This document shows, in pieces, positions 1-8,436 of a stretch of DNA of 64,000 nucleotides. Position numbers and translations under genes: made by a program. The notes below the pieces were generated by a model. The model made no database searches. It saw nothing but the letters and a program-made list of their open reading frames with translations, and was not told the origin of the DNA. Every line of letters starts with the position of its first letter. The stretch's first letter is position 1. This stretch comes from Actinomadura physcomitrii (GTDB lineage Bacteria > Actinomycetota > Actinomycetes > Streptosporangiales > Streptosporangiaceae), in the NCBI RefSeq assembly GCF_008923205.2, contig NZ_WBMS02000031.1:1-64000 (forward strand), in the 5' to 3' direction.

Positions 1-70
1 CCTGTGCCGGATCCTCGCTCTCACAGCGGCGATATGGCACAACGACAAGACCGGACAGTCGATCAAGCGG

Positions 71-98
71 TCACTGACTGCCTATGATCACTGACTGC
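71..98. repeat. 11-bp direct repeat at the first gene start
   Basis: TCACTGACTGC occurs at 71-81 and again at 88-98, a period of 17 bp. The second copy lies inside the first codons of the oxidoreductase if its start is the ATG at 84. The repeat may be an operator half-site pair or a small duplication. The window edge prevents a view of the upstream region. Confidence 0.4.
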
Positions 99-2351
99 AA
101 CGACACTCCTTGGACTCATTCATCTAGCCGGCGACGGGCGGCCGCCGTGTCTTCGCATCCCCAGGAGGCGGGCACGCGCCGGACCTTCTGCCGGATCTGC
201 CCGATGGGCTGTCCGCTGCGCGTGACCGTGGAGCAGGGGCGTGTCGTCGCGGTCACCGGGGACCGGGAGGACCCGATCTACCGCGGCTTCAGCTGCGTCA
301 AGGGCCGCGCCCAGCCCGCCTTCCTCAACGACCCGGCCCGGCTGCGCCATCCTCTCCAGCGTTTGCCGGACGGCAGCCACCGCCGGATCGGTGTCGAGGA
401 CGCGCTGGACGAGATAGCCGCCGTCCTGGCGCGGTTGATCGACCGGCGCGGTCCGCGTTCGATCGCGGGATACCTGGGCACCTACGTGATCGCGAACGCC
501 CTGATCCGGCCCTTTCATCGAGCGTTCATGGAGGCCATCGGCTCGCCGATGGACTTCGGTGCGGCGACGATCGACAAGCCGGGCAAGCCGATGGCCCGCG
601 CTCTGCTCGGCAGCTGGGGGGCGCCGGCCCAGGAGTTCGACCGGCCGGACGCGATCCTCCTGGTCGGCGTCAATCCGTTGGTCAGCTATCAGGGGCTCCC
701 GCTGGGACGCCCGGGGGAGTGGCTGGCCGAACGGCTTGCGGCGGGAACCGAGCTGATCGTGGTGGATCCGCGGCGGAGCGAGACCGCACGCCGGGCGACG
801 TTGCACCTGCAGCCCGAGCCGGGCCACGACATCGGGATCCTGGCTGCGATCCTCCGTACCGTCCTGCGCGAGCGGCGCCACGACGAGGACTTCGTGTCCC
901 GGCACGCCTCGGGGTCCGCCGAGCTGACGCGGGCCCTCGAGCCCTTCGACCCCACCTTGGTCGCCGCGCGCTGTGGCGTCGATCCCGAGGAGATCGTCGA
1001 GGCCGCGCGCCGCTTCGCCGGTCCGCCGGGCGAGAAGCGTCGCGGCTACGCGATGGCCGGGACCGGGCCCAACATGACCGGCTCCGGGACGCTGGTCGAA
1101 TACCTCGTGCAGGCTCTCGATCTGGTGTGCGGGCACGTGCTGAGGGAGGGGGAGGAGATCGCGAACGCCGGGGTGCTGCTGCCTCCGCCGGTAGCTCGGG
1201 CCGAGGTGACCGTGGCACCCCGGCCGGCGGCGGGCTTCGGTGAACCGCTGCGGGTGCGCGGGCTCACCGCCACCGCGGCAGGCATGCCGACGGCCGCGCT
1301 CGCCGACGAGATGCTGCTCGAGGGGCCCGGCCAGGTCAGGGCCCTGCTCAGCATCTGCGGCAACCCGGCGGCCGCCTTTCCCGACCAGCGACGGACCGTC
1401 CGTGCGTTGTCCGGACTGGAGCTCCTGGTGCAGGTCGATCCATGGATGTCGGCCACGGCCGAGCTGGCGGACTACGTGCTGCCTCCCCTGATGCCCTTCG
1501 AACAACCGTCCGCCACGTTCCTTCAGGACACGCAGGTATTGCACGCCGTCGGCTACGGCACTCCGACACCGCACGGCCAGTACACGCCGGCTGTGGCGGA
1601 TCCGCCGGAGGACTCGGATCTCCTGTCGGAGTGGCAGTTCTACCGCGGGCTCGCAGCCCGGCTGGATCTGCCGCTCACGCTGCGCTCACTGTTCCCCGAC
1701 GCGACCTGGACCCACGAGATCGGCCCGGCGGACAGCCCGAGCACGGAGGAGCTCCTGGCGGTACTGGCGACGGGCTCACGGGTGCCGTGGGAGATCGTGC
1801 GTGGTACGGACGGGCCGGTCGGGCCGTCGGTGATCCCGCCGCCGCCGGTCGTCGGCCCACCCACCAGCCTCGGACTGCGGTTCGATCTCGCGAACGCGGA
1901 GATGCTCGCGCAGCTCGCGGGACACTCGGGGGACGTGGTGGTCGCGGATCCCGCGCTGCCCTTCCGGCTGGTGTGCCGCCGGGTGGTGCACGCCTTCAAC
2001 TCCTCATGCCGCCATCCCGCGACCCAACGTGGCGGGCCCGGCAATCCCGCCTACCTGCATCCGTCGGATCTGGCCGATCTTGGGCTCGCCGAGGGAGCGG
2101 CCGTCGTGGTGCGGTCCCGGCAGGCCGAGGTACGGACCATCGTCGCCGCGGATCCACACCTGCGCCGGGGTGTCGTTTCGATGGCACATGGCTACGGCGA
2201 CCTGCCCGGCTTGGACAGGCCCGATCGGGGTGCGAACACGTCGCGGCTTCTCGGCTTCGCCGACGACTTCGATCCGCTGTCCGGTCAACCGCGGATGACC
2301 GCGGTCCCCGTCGCTGTCGAGGCAGCGCCGCCGACACAGACGAGCTGCTGA
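84..2351 (+). CDS. Molybdopterin-dependent oxidoreductase (formate dehydrogenase/DMSO reductase superfamily)
   Basis: A 755-residue catalytic subunit expected to bind bis-MGD molybdenum or tungsten cofactor and one 4Fe-4S cluster. The cluster motif CRICPMGC is near residues 36-43, with the fourth Cys in FSCVKGRAQ about 26 residues later. The middle carries the molybdopterin domain (LLVGVNPL, VVDPRRSE) and the C-terminus the dinucleotide-binding barrel (NSSCRHP, AYLHPSDLADLGL). Around residue 160, where formate dehydrogenases have Cys or Sec, the chain reads ATIDKPGKP with no Cys, so formate need not be the substrate. No electron-transfer partner or cofactor gene lies nearby. The start is uncertain: the ATG at 84 has a weak ribosome site and a GTG at 147 is an alternative. 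Confidence 0.88.
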   Translation: MITDCNDTPWTHSSSRRRAAAVSSHPQEAGTRRTFCRICPMGCPLRVTVEQGRVVAVTGDREDPIYRGFSCVKGRAQPAFLNDPARLRHPLQRLPDGSHRRIGVEDALDEIAAVLARLIDRRGPRSIAGYLGTYVIANALIRPFHRAFMEAIGSPMDFGAATIDKPGKPMARALLGSWGAPAQEFDRPDAILLVGVNPLVSYQGLPLGRPGEWLAERLAAGTELIVVDPRRSETARRATLHLQPEPGHDIGILAAILRTVLRERRHDEDFVSRHASGSAELTRALEPFDPTLVAARCGVDPEEIVEAARRFAGPPGEKRRGYAMAGTGPNMTGSGTLVEYLVQALDLVCGHVLREGEEIANAGVLLPPPVARAEVTVAPRPAAGFGEPLRVRGLTATAAGMPTAALADEMLLEGPGQVRALLSICGNPAAAFPDQRRTVRALSGLELLVQVDPWMSATAELADYVLPPLMPFEQPSATFLQDTQVLHAVGYGTPTPHGQYTPAVADPPEDSDLLSEWQFYRGLAARLDLPLTLRSLFPDATWTHEIGPADSPSTEELLAVLATGSRVPWEIVRGTDGPVGPSVIPPPPVVGPPTSLGLRFDLANAEMLAQLAGHSGDVVVADPALPFRLVCRRVVHAFNSSCRHPATQRGGPGNPAYLHPSDLADLGLAEGAAVVVRSRQAEVRTIVAADPHLRRGVVSMAHGYGDLPGLDRPDRGANTSRLLGFADDFDPLSGQPRMTAVPVAVEAAPPTQTSC

Positions 2352-2504
2352 CGATTCGGTTCCCGACACCTGCCGATGCCCGGGAATGGCCACCTGCGTT
2401 CGCCGGGAAGCGATCTCCGGTGTGGAGGGCGAACGAGCCGCCGCGGACTGTCCCTGCCGGCGAGATACGACGCCCGAAACCGGTGGTGCGTTACCCTGGA
2501 CATT

Positions 2505-3290
2505 ATGTCGCGGAGTATCCACAGACTGCCTCCGGGCGACTCGCCGGCTGACGGCGCTGATGCGAGCGAGTCATCGACTCCCCGGCTTGTCGACCAAATC
2601 GTCGAGCGCCTGCAGCAGATGATTATCAGTGGGGAAATCAAGCCGGGCACCCCGCTCCGGCAGATGGAAGTCGCCGAGCAGCTGGGAGTCAGTCGCACGC
2701 CGCTGCGTGAGGCGCTGCGAATCCTGACGAACATGGGCCTGCTCACGACCGAAAAGTTCAAACGAACGCTCGAAGTCGCGGACCTGTTGCCCCAGGATTT
2801 GGAAGACGTCTTGGAAATGCGGGATCGCCTCGATCCCATCGCGGCCCGTTCGGCGGCCCGACATGGCCTCGACGCGTCCGTGGTGGACGAGTTGAAGGCG
2901 CACCTGGAGGTCATGACGTGTGACCAGGACGAGCTGGATCCGAGGGCCTACATCGAGTCGCACGTCGCTTTCCACATGCTGATTACCGAGCACTGCCGGA
3001 GCCCGCTGCTGGTCCGCATGGCGCCGTTGCTAAAGCTGGGCGGCAACATGGTTCGCGGCGGTGTGACGAATAAAGTTATGGGGAACGGCGCGGCGCGGCA
3101 GCGATCGCGTGCGGCGGCCATGCGTGAGTTCAATATCGTACGTCGGCACCATCGCGACCTTTTCGAGGCGATCATGAGCCGCGACCCGGTCCGTGCGGAG
3201 GAGGTCGCCGAACATCACGTCCTGATCTCCGGCGGCCCCGGCGGCGCGGTGCCCTTGCTCATGGTGCGCGAACTCGAGTCCGACCAGTGA
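2505..3290 (+). CDS. GntR-family regulator, FCD subfamily (paralogue A)
   Basis: A 261-residue transcription factor. The N-terminal winged helix covers about residues 25-95 (LVDQIVERLQQMIISGEIKP, GVSRTPLREALRIL). An all-helical FCD ligand domain follows, with metal-site type residues in DPRAYIESHVAFH and EHCRSPL and a late His pair in AEEVAEHH. The ATG at 2505 is preferred over an upstream in-frame start at 2376, because the extra 43 residues resemble no GntR protein. Its closest relative in the window is the convergent gene that ends at 3389, so the pair are paralogues. Small-acid or CoA-thioester sensing is typical of the family; the true ligand is unknown. Confidence 0.9.
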   Translation: MSRSIHRLPPGDSPADGADASESSTPRLVDQIVERLQQMIISGEIKPGTPLRQMEVAEQLGVSRTPLREALRILTNMGLLTTEKFKRTLEVADLLPQDLEDVLEMRDRLDPIAARSAARHGLDASVVDELKAHLEVMTCDQDELDPRAYIESHVAFHMLITEHCRSPLLVRMAPLLKLGGNMVRGGVTNKVMGNGAARQRSRAAAMREFNIVRRHHRDLFEAIMSRDPVRAEEVAEHHVLISGGPGGAVPLLMVRELESDQ

Positions 3291-3315
3291 CGGCGGCCGG
3301 GGGCCGGCCGGCAGC

Positions 3316-3330
3316 GGTCGGACCCCGACC
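3316..3330. terminator. Short GC hairpin between convergent regulators
   Basis: GGTCGG and CCGACC form a 6-bp stem with a 3-nt loop in the 98-bp gap between the two convergent GntR genes. There is no U tract. It may act as a weak bidirectional terminator. Confidence 0.3.
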
Positions 3331-3388
3331 CGCACAGAACCGCGGTCGCGCAAGCCGGATGGCCGTGACCGGGACAAGCGTCAGCCGC

Positions 3389-4195
3389 TCAGTGCTCTTC
3401 CGCGTCCCACGCTTGCGTTTCCAGGTCATGCTCGCTCATCAATACGAATGGCATCGCCTGTCCCCGGCGGCGGGAGATGAGGCTGTGGTGCTCGGCGACC
3501 ACCTCCGCCTTGTCCGGGTCCTGGTTGATGATGGCCTCGAACAGGTCCCGGTGATGGTGCCGGATGATGTCGAATTCGCGCAGCGCCTCGGCCCGTGAGT
3601 TCTGCGATATATCCGGTTGCCGGGCGCTGGCGGTCTCGAAGCCGCGGCGGATCAGGTAGCCGCCCAACTTGAGCAGCGGCGCCATGCGGACCAGCAGCGG
3701 GCTTCCGCAGTGTTCGGTGATTAGTGTGTGGAAAGCGACGTGTGCCTCGATGTAGGCCCGCGGGTCCGATCCGGCATCGTCCGCCGTCATGGTCTCCAGA
3801 TGCGTCTTCAGCGCGTCGACCACTGAGGGGTCCAGCCCGTGCCGCGCGGCCGACCGGGCCGCGATCGGGTCGAGCCGGGTGCGGACGTCGGAGGCATCAG
3901 TGAGATCGTGGTGCGAGAGGACGGCTACCTCGAGAGTTCGCTTGTAGGTGCCCGTGGTGAGCAGACCCATGTTCGCGAGGATTCGCAAAGCCTCTCGCAG
4001 TGGGGTGCGGCTCACGCCGAGTCGTTGCGCCACCTCGATCTGCCGGAGCGGAGATCCCGGTGGGATCTCGCCGCTGAAGATCATCTCCTGTAGACGCGCG
4101 ACGATCTGGTCGACCAGTCGCGTAGCCGACTGGCTGTCCACAGTGTTCTCGGCGGCGAGATCTCCGCAGGGCCCGTCACGACGGGTACTCGACAT
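3389..4195 (-). CDS. GntR-family regulator, FCD subfamily (paralogue B)
   Basis: A 268-residue paralogue of the 2505-3290 regulator. It shares the same helix-turn-helix (GVSRTPLREALRILANMGLL) and the FCD blocks LDPIAARSAARHGLD, DPRAYIEAHVAFH and LLVRMAPLLKLGG. The ATG at 4195 fits because recognisable GntR sequence begins right after it; the frame stays open another 181 codons upstream, but that part is antisense to the binding-protein gene. It lies only 16 bp downstream of the solute-binding protein gene on the same strand and is probably co-transcribed with it. It is a good candidate local repressor of the import operon. Confidence 0.9.
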   Translation of the reverse strand: MSSTRRDGPCGDLAAENTVDSQSATRLVDQIVARLQEMIFSGEIPPGSPLRQIEVAQRLGVSRTPLREALRILANMGLLTTGTYKRTLEVAVLSHHDLTDASDVRTRLDPIAARSAARHGLDPSVVDALKTHLETMTADDAGSDPRAYIEAHVAFHTLITEHCGSPLLVRMAPLLKLGGYLIRRGFETASARQPDISQNSRAEALREFDIIRHHHRDLFEAIINQDPDKAEVVAEHHSLISRRRGQAMPFVLMSEHDLETQAWDAEEH

Positions 4196-4211
4196 GTCGG
4201 CCAATCTGGTG

Positions 4212-5771
4212 TCAGTGGTCGACCCAGACGTCTTCCGGGAGGACTCCCAGCATGAGCGGCTGTGCTCCGTGGACACGGTTCGCCAGCGCGATGCTGTCCG
4301 CCTTCGGGACGACTGGCAGGAACCAGAAGTGGGATTGGTTGACGACGGCTTCCTGCAGGGCGTTGTAGGCCGCGGTGCGCTGTCCCGGATCCTGCGTGGT
4401 GCGGGCCTGGTCGATGGCGGCATCGACCTCCGGGTGGGAGCCCTGCTGGACGCGGGCTTCCCCGGAGCGCCAGTACTGGGAGACGAGCGGTTCGAAGGTG
4501 GCGGGCATGGTCTGGCTGAAGATCGCGACTTCGTAGTCGCCGCGGGCCACAGCCGGGAAGTTCTCGGCTGAGGGGCGGAGGTCGATCGTGGCGACGACGT
4601 TGTGGTAGCCGGCCATGAGTGACTGGACGGCCTCGGCCTTGGCCTGGGTGTTGGGTGCGCACAGGATGCGGAAGTGAACGGGGCCACCCAGCCGCGCGGC
4701 TGCCTGGTCGAACAGCGTCTGGGCGCCTGCCTTGTCATACCCCAGCAGCCGCGCGTTGGGGTCGAAGTTCGGGTTGTCCTTGGTGAGGAACGTCTGCGTG
4801 ACCGTCCCCTTGCCCTTGTACATGACCGCGTTCAGCTGCTGGGGGTCGATCGCCATGTTGACCGCCTTGCGCACCTGGGGGTCGTCGAAGGGCGCGGTCT
4901 TCTCGTTGAGGATCATCCACTCGGCGGAGAGCTTGGGTGCGGTGACCCGTTTCTGGCCCGCGTCGACGGCTTGCGCCCCGAAGTCGTGCTCGAGGGAGAA
5001 GGTGGCGTCACCTTCGCCGGAGGTGAAGGCGTTGAAGCGGGTCTGCTCGTCGGTGATGATGCGGTAGACGTAGTGGTCGACGTAAGGGTGTCCTGGATTC
5101 CAGTACTGGGGGTTCTTGGAGAACGAGAGGTCGGCGTCCGGGACCCATTTGTCGAGGACGAAGGGGCCGGCTCCCACGACCTTGGTGCCGAGCGTGCCGT
5201 ACTTGGCGCCGGCGGCGTTGACCGCGGCGGGCGAGGCGACAAACGGGGCGACGTTGACCAGTACCTGGTCGAACAGGGTGTTCGGTTTCTTGAGCGTCAG
5301 CCGCAAGGTGGTCGGGTCGACGACCGTGGTGGACTTGATCGCCGACAGCGTTTGCGCCTCGGTCGTGCCCGGCTGCCGCTCGCGATCGAGGTTGAACGCT
5401 ACCGCGGCCGCGTCGTACGGGGTGCCATCAGTGAACCGAATGCCCTTGTGCAGAGTGATGGTCCAGGTGATGCCGTCGGTCGTCGTGATCGACTCGGCGG
5501 TCTTGGGGACGACCTTGCCCGTCTTCGGGTCTGTGTAGCCCAGCAGGTCGTACAGAGACGCCATGTAATCGTTACCGTTTCCGTACGAGCCGGTCACGGC
5601 GCTCTGTTTGATGGGGTCGAGGCTCGTGGGGTCGTACGTGCCCAGCCAGGTGTAGGTACCGCCGGGCGTCGGGGTCGAATCCGTACCCGAATCACTCGAA
5701 TTACCACCCGGGCTGCACGCCGCCGCGAGCAACAGCAACGCGAACGGCATCGTCCACGCTCGACTTTTCAT
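4212..5771 (-). CDS. Solute-binding lipoprotein, ABC family 5 (copy 1)
   Basis: A 519-residue periplasmic-type binding protein of the dipeptide/oligopeptide/nickel class (SBP_bac_5), anchored outside the membrane. The N-terminus is a lipoprotein signal: MKSRAW, a hydrophobic stretch, and a lipobox ending in AAAC near residue 19, then a Ser/Gly/Asp linker. The mature part has family blocks TSLDPIKQSAV, ITWTITLHKGIRFTDGTPYD and VRKAVNMAIDPQQLN. It is divergent from the permease/ATPase genes starting at 6548, which supplies the missing transporter parts. A close copy lies at 32270-33835. Family members bind peptides, metals, sugars or small organic acids, so the ligand is not predictable. Confidence 0.92.
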   Translation of the reverse strand: MKSRAWTMPFALLLLAAACSPGGNSSDSGTDSTPTPGGTYTWLGTYDPTSLDPIKQSAVTGSYGNGNDYMASLYDLLGYTDPKTGKVVPKTAESITTTDGITWTITLHKGIRFTDGTPYDAAAVAFNLDRERQPGTTEAQTLSAIKSTTVVDPTTLRLTLKKPNTLFDQVLVNVAPFVASPAAVNAAGAKYGTLGTKVVGAGPFVLDKWVPDADLSFSKNPQYWNPGHPYVDHYVYRIITDEQTRFNAFTSGEGDATFSLEHDFGAQAVDAGQKRVTAPKLSAEWMILNEKTAPFDDPQVRKAVNMAIDPQQLNAVMYKGKGTVTQTFLTKDNPNFDPNARLLGYDKAGAQTLFDQAAARLGGPVHFRILCAPNTQAKAEAVQSLMAGYHNVVATIDLRPSAENFPAVARGDYEVAIFSQTMPATFEPLVSQYWRSGEARVQQGSHPEVDAAIDQARTTQDPGQRTAAYNALQEAVVNQSHFWFLPVVPKADSIALANRVHGAQPLMLGVLPEDVWVDH

Positions 5772-5966
5772 GGTGAATCCTTTGGACGACGATGGCCAAC
5801 GGCGGTGACGACGTGCCCTTCGACGTGCCTCGTGACCGCCCGCGAAGCGCGCTGGTGTTGCATCGATGCGCAGCGACGGCGCGCCCGTTTGCGGACATCG
5901 AGAACCGATCCTCGCCTGGCACCGATGGCAGGGGCCCGGTCATGACTTCCGGGCCGGGACGGCCGA

Positions 5967-5996
5967 ATGGTAATGGATACATGTTTGGGGTGTCAA
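5967..5996 (-). promoter_or_regulatory. Sigma70-type promoter for the binding-protein gene
   Basis: Read on the minus strand, a perfect TTGACA (5996-5991) is followed 18 bp later by TACCAT (5972-5967, matching four of six TATAAT positions including the key T, A and T). The spacer contains TGTATCCA, the complement of the TGGATACA core seen in the tandem repeat at 6136. Transcription would start near 5959, about 190 bp before the ATG at 5771. Confidence 0.5.
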
Positions 5997-6135
5997 CCGT
6001 CCTGCCGGGCGAGGCCTACGGGTAGCTCAGGCCCAGAGCCCAGGTCTCATCGACCGTCTTCCTCGGGGTATGCCTGGTGCCTGTCGCGTCCGGCTGCCGC
6101 TTTGCATCTTGACGAGACCGAGATCACAGCTTACT

Positions 6136-6169
6136 TTTGGATACAAGCTCAGCTTTGGATACAAGCTCA
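6136..6169. repeat. Tandem 16-bp repeat, candidate regulator binding site
   Basis: TTTGGATACAAGCTCA occurs twice, at 6136-6151 and 6154-6169, 18 bp start to start. TTGGATACAA inside it has TTG-NNNN-CAA symmetry, the kind of short dyad bound by GntR-type dimers. The same TTTGGATACAA core returns at 11617, in front of the amidohydrolase gene. The repeat also places TTGGAT and TACAAG 17 bp apart, a possible weak rightward promoter. Confidence 0.5.
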
Positions 6170-6547
6170 CGCGTGGCCGGAAGGTCGCCGAGGGGAGCAC
6201 AGGTTGAACGGTCCAACGAGGAACGGTGTGCATCGACTGCCCCTGGCGTGTGTTGCCGGCGGCCGCCCCAACCTTCCTGGCCTTCCGGTCCAGCCGTGTC
6301 ACTCCGGCCAGGACGCGACGCGCTCTTCCTTCCCCCGCTGAGGTCTGAACCTGCCGGGCGAGGCGATGCTCCGCCCGGCGCGCGTATAACTTCCCGCCGT
6401 GCCGGCGCAGCCGATCGCCGATGGCCATGCCGTCATACGCGTTGTCTTCATTTCAGGAGCCGGTATGGGAACTAGCTCGGTCTCGATGGGACGTCGCCGG
6501 GCCGCGGTAGCGACGACGTCTTGGGCGTGCCGCGACGGGAGTGGCCT

Positions 6548-7504
6548 GTGAAAACGATGGTCTTGGGGAGGCTCGCGCACGTCGTGGTGGTGCTCCTGCT
6601 GGTGTCCGTCGCGTCGATGCTACTACTGGAGCTCGTTCCGGGTGATCCCGCGTATGCGATCCTGGGCAACAGCGCCACCCCGGACGCGGTCGCCGCGCTC
6701 CATCACCGCATGGGGCTCGATCGTCCGGCGTGGCAGCGGTATCTGGAATGGTTCGGTGGAGTCCTGCACGGCGACTTCGGGAACTCGCTGCGAACCGGAC
6801 AGCCGGTTCTGGAGGCGATCGGGCAGAAGCTGCCGGTGACGGTCGAGCTCGCGGTGTTCGCGTTGCTGATCGCATTGGTCCTTTCCCTACCCGCGGGCGT
6901 CTACACGGGATGGCGCGTCGGTCGTCCGGTGGATCGGCTGACGAGTGGACTCACCTCGGTGATCATTGCTTCGCCCGTGTTTCTGACGGCGCTGTTCCTG
7001 GACTATTTCCTCGCTGTCAAGACAGGCGCGTTTCCCGCGACCGGGTGGCGTGCGCTCGACGGCGGTCTGGCGGAAAATCTCAGGTACGCGTTCCTGCCCG
7101 CGCTCACCCTGGCGGTGACCGAGATAGCTGTGTTCACTCGCCTTCTGCGCTCCGACATGATCACCGTCCTTGGTGAGGAGTACATCGCGAACGCGTCGGC
7201 GAAAGGGTTGCCGACGCGGCATCTCCTGCTCCGGCACGCGTTGAAACCCGCATCGTTTTCGCTTTTCACGTTGAGCGGCTTGAGCTTCGGCCGGCTGCTC
7301 GGGGGTGCGGTGATCGTCGAGTTGATCTTCGGTGTGCCGGGGATCGGTCAGCTGATGATCCAGTCGATCCAGTCCAAGGACTACATCATGATTCAGGGTC
7401 TCGTCCTGCTGATCGCCTTCATCTACGTGGTCATCAACGCGGTGATCGACATCGTGTACGTGTACCTGGATCCGCGTGTACGCACGGAAGGAGTGGCGAT
7501 CTGA
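6548..7504 (+). CDS. ABC transporter permease, DppB type
   Basis: A 318-residue inner-membrane permease of a dipeptide/nickel-type importer. Hydrophobic segments begin at the N-terminus (LAHVVVVLLLVSVASMLLLE), followed by the periplasmic PGDPAYAILG loop. The EAA coupling loop near the C-terminus reads EYIANASAKGLPTRHLLLRH. The GTG at 6548 sits 6 bp after GGGAG and is preferred; an ATG three codons later is possible. It begins a four-gene transporter set with 1-nt overlaps and works with the divergent lipoprotein at 4212-5771. Confidence 0.92.
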   Translation: MKTMVLGRLAHVVVVLLLVSVASMLLLELVPGDPAYAILGNSATPDAVAALHHRMGLDRPAWQRYLEWFGGVLHGDFGNSLRTGQPVLEAIGQKLPVTVELAVFALLIALVLSLPAGVYTGWRVGRPVDRLTSGLTSVIIASPVFLTALFLDYFLAVKTGAFPATGWRALDGGLAENLRYAFLPALTLAVTEIAVFTRLLRSDMITVLGEEYIANASAKGLPTRHLLLRHALKPASFSLFTLSGLSFGRLLGGAVIVELIFGVPGIGQLMIQSIQSKDYIMIQGLVLLIAFIYVVINAVIDIVYVYLDPRVRTEGVAI

Positions 7505-8436
7505 TGAGTGTCATCGCCGAGGCCCCGGACACCGCCGCCGGCGCGGGCCGGGACAGCGGTCCGCGGCCGAGCCGCTGGAGGACCGGCTACCGGACCGCGA
7601 TACGCGGCCTGGGTGTCCTTCGGCGGCGTGCCGGGGTCGTGGGCGCATGGTTCTGGCTCATGCTGATCGCACTCCTGGCAGTGCTGGCGCCGATCCTCCC
7701 GCTTGCCGATCCCGCCGTGCCCGTCGGCACGCCGAACCTGGCACCCGGAGCGCGCTGGCCGGAGTTCATGGGTACCGACCAGCTTGGGCGCAGCGTGCTG
7801 AGCCGGTTGATCGACGGAGCTCGTCCGTCGTTGATGGTCGCGCTGATCTCGGTCGGGCTGGCGCTCGTGGTCGGCGGGATGCTGGGTCTCGTCGCCGGGT
7901 ATCGCCGGCGGCACGCGGAACGCGTCATCACCGTCTTCATCGACGCGACCCTGGCGTTCCCGCCGCTGATGTTGCTGATGGCCCTCGCTGCCGTGCTGAC
8001 GCCCAGCTTGTGGACACTGGGGATCGCGCTCGCGATCGTGTTCGCCCCGTCGTTCGCGCGGCTGGCTCGTGCTGCCACGCTTCGGCTCGCGAGTCAGGAG
8101 TTCGTGCTCGCCGCCCGCTCGGCGGGCGCGAGCCGGCTGCGGGTCATGATTCGTGAGCTGCTGCCGAGCGTGGTCGTCCCGCTGCTGTCCTACGCGTTCG
8201 TCGTGATGGCGATGGCCGTGGTGGCGGAGGGCTCGCTGAGCTTCCTCGGTCTGGGCATCCCGCCACCGGCACCGAGCTGGGGTGGCATGGTGGCATCCGG
8301 CCGCGACAACCTGCGTGAGGCACCGCTGCTGGTTTTCATTCCCGCTGCCGTGCTACTGCTGACGGTGCTCTCGCTCAACGCCGTCGGTCATCACCTGCAG
8401 CAGCGGACCGGCAACGCACGAGGCGCCAACCTGTGA
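7504..8436 (+). CDS. ABC transporter permease, DppC type
   Basis: A 310-residue second permease, overlapping the first by 1 nt (TGATG). A cytoplasmic arm of about 45 residues leads to the first membrane segment. MGTDQLGRSVLSRLIDGAR is the DppC signature after segment 1. The EAA loop EFVLAARSAGASRLRVMIRE and the closing block SFLGLGIPPPAPSWGGM are both present. It should form the heterodimeric channel with the 6548 product. Confidence 0.93.
   Translation: MSVIAEAPDTAAGAGRDSGPRPSRWRTGYRTAIRGLGVLRRRAGVVGAWFWLMLIALLAVLAPILPLADPAVPVGTPNLAPGARWPEFMGTDQLGRSVLSRLIDGARPSLMVALISVGLALVVGGMLGLVAGYRRRHAERVITVFIDATLAFPPLMLLMALAAVLTPSLWTLGIALAIVFAPSFARLARAATLRLASQEFVLAARSAGASRLRVMIRELLPSVVVPLLSYAFVVMAMAVVAEGSLSFLGLGIPPPAPSWGGMVASGRDNLREAPLLVFIPAAVLLLTVLSLNAVGHHLQQRTGNARGANL

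Larger units (their letters stand above)
5772..6547. other. 776-bp divergent intergenic control region
   Basis: No convincing gene was found between the binding-protein gene (leftward) and the permease gene (rightward); the open frames here have unlikely composition. It holds a leftward promoter at 5967-5996, a tandem repeat at 6136-6169 and a GC hairpin at 6353-6379 (GCCGGGCG and CGCCCGGC, 11-nt loop). The length is unusual for a transporter control region and could include a long leader. Confidence 0.6.

Noticed and set aside
120..1574. Long open frame on the minus strand opposite the molybdoenzyme
   Set aside because: It is a mirror of GC-rich codon use; the translation is low-complexity in Arg, Gly and His and has no family motifs, while the plus strand has clear cofactor motifs.
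4196..4738. Upstream extension of the second GntR frame
   Set aside because: The extra 181 codons are antisense to the binding-protein C-terminus and rich in Ser, Pro and Arg; the ATG at 4195 starts the recognisable protein.
6381..6390. TATAAC as a -10 element for the permease gene
   Set aside because: No reasonable -35 hexamer lies 16-18 bp upstream.
5967..6428. Small open frames on both strands in the 5.8-6.5 kb control region
   Set aside because: They have no family resemblance, and the region holds promoter and repeat elements instead.
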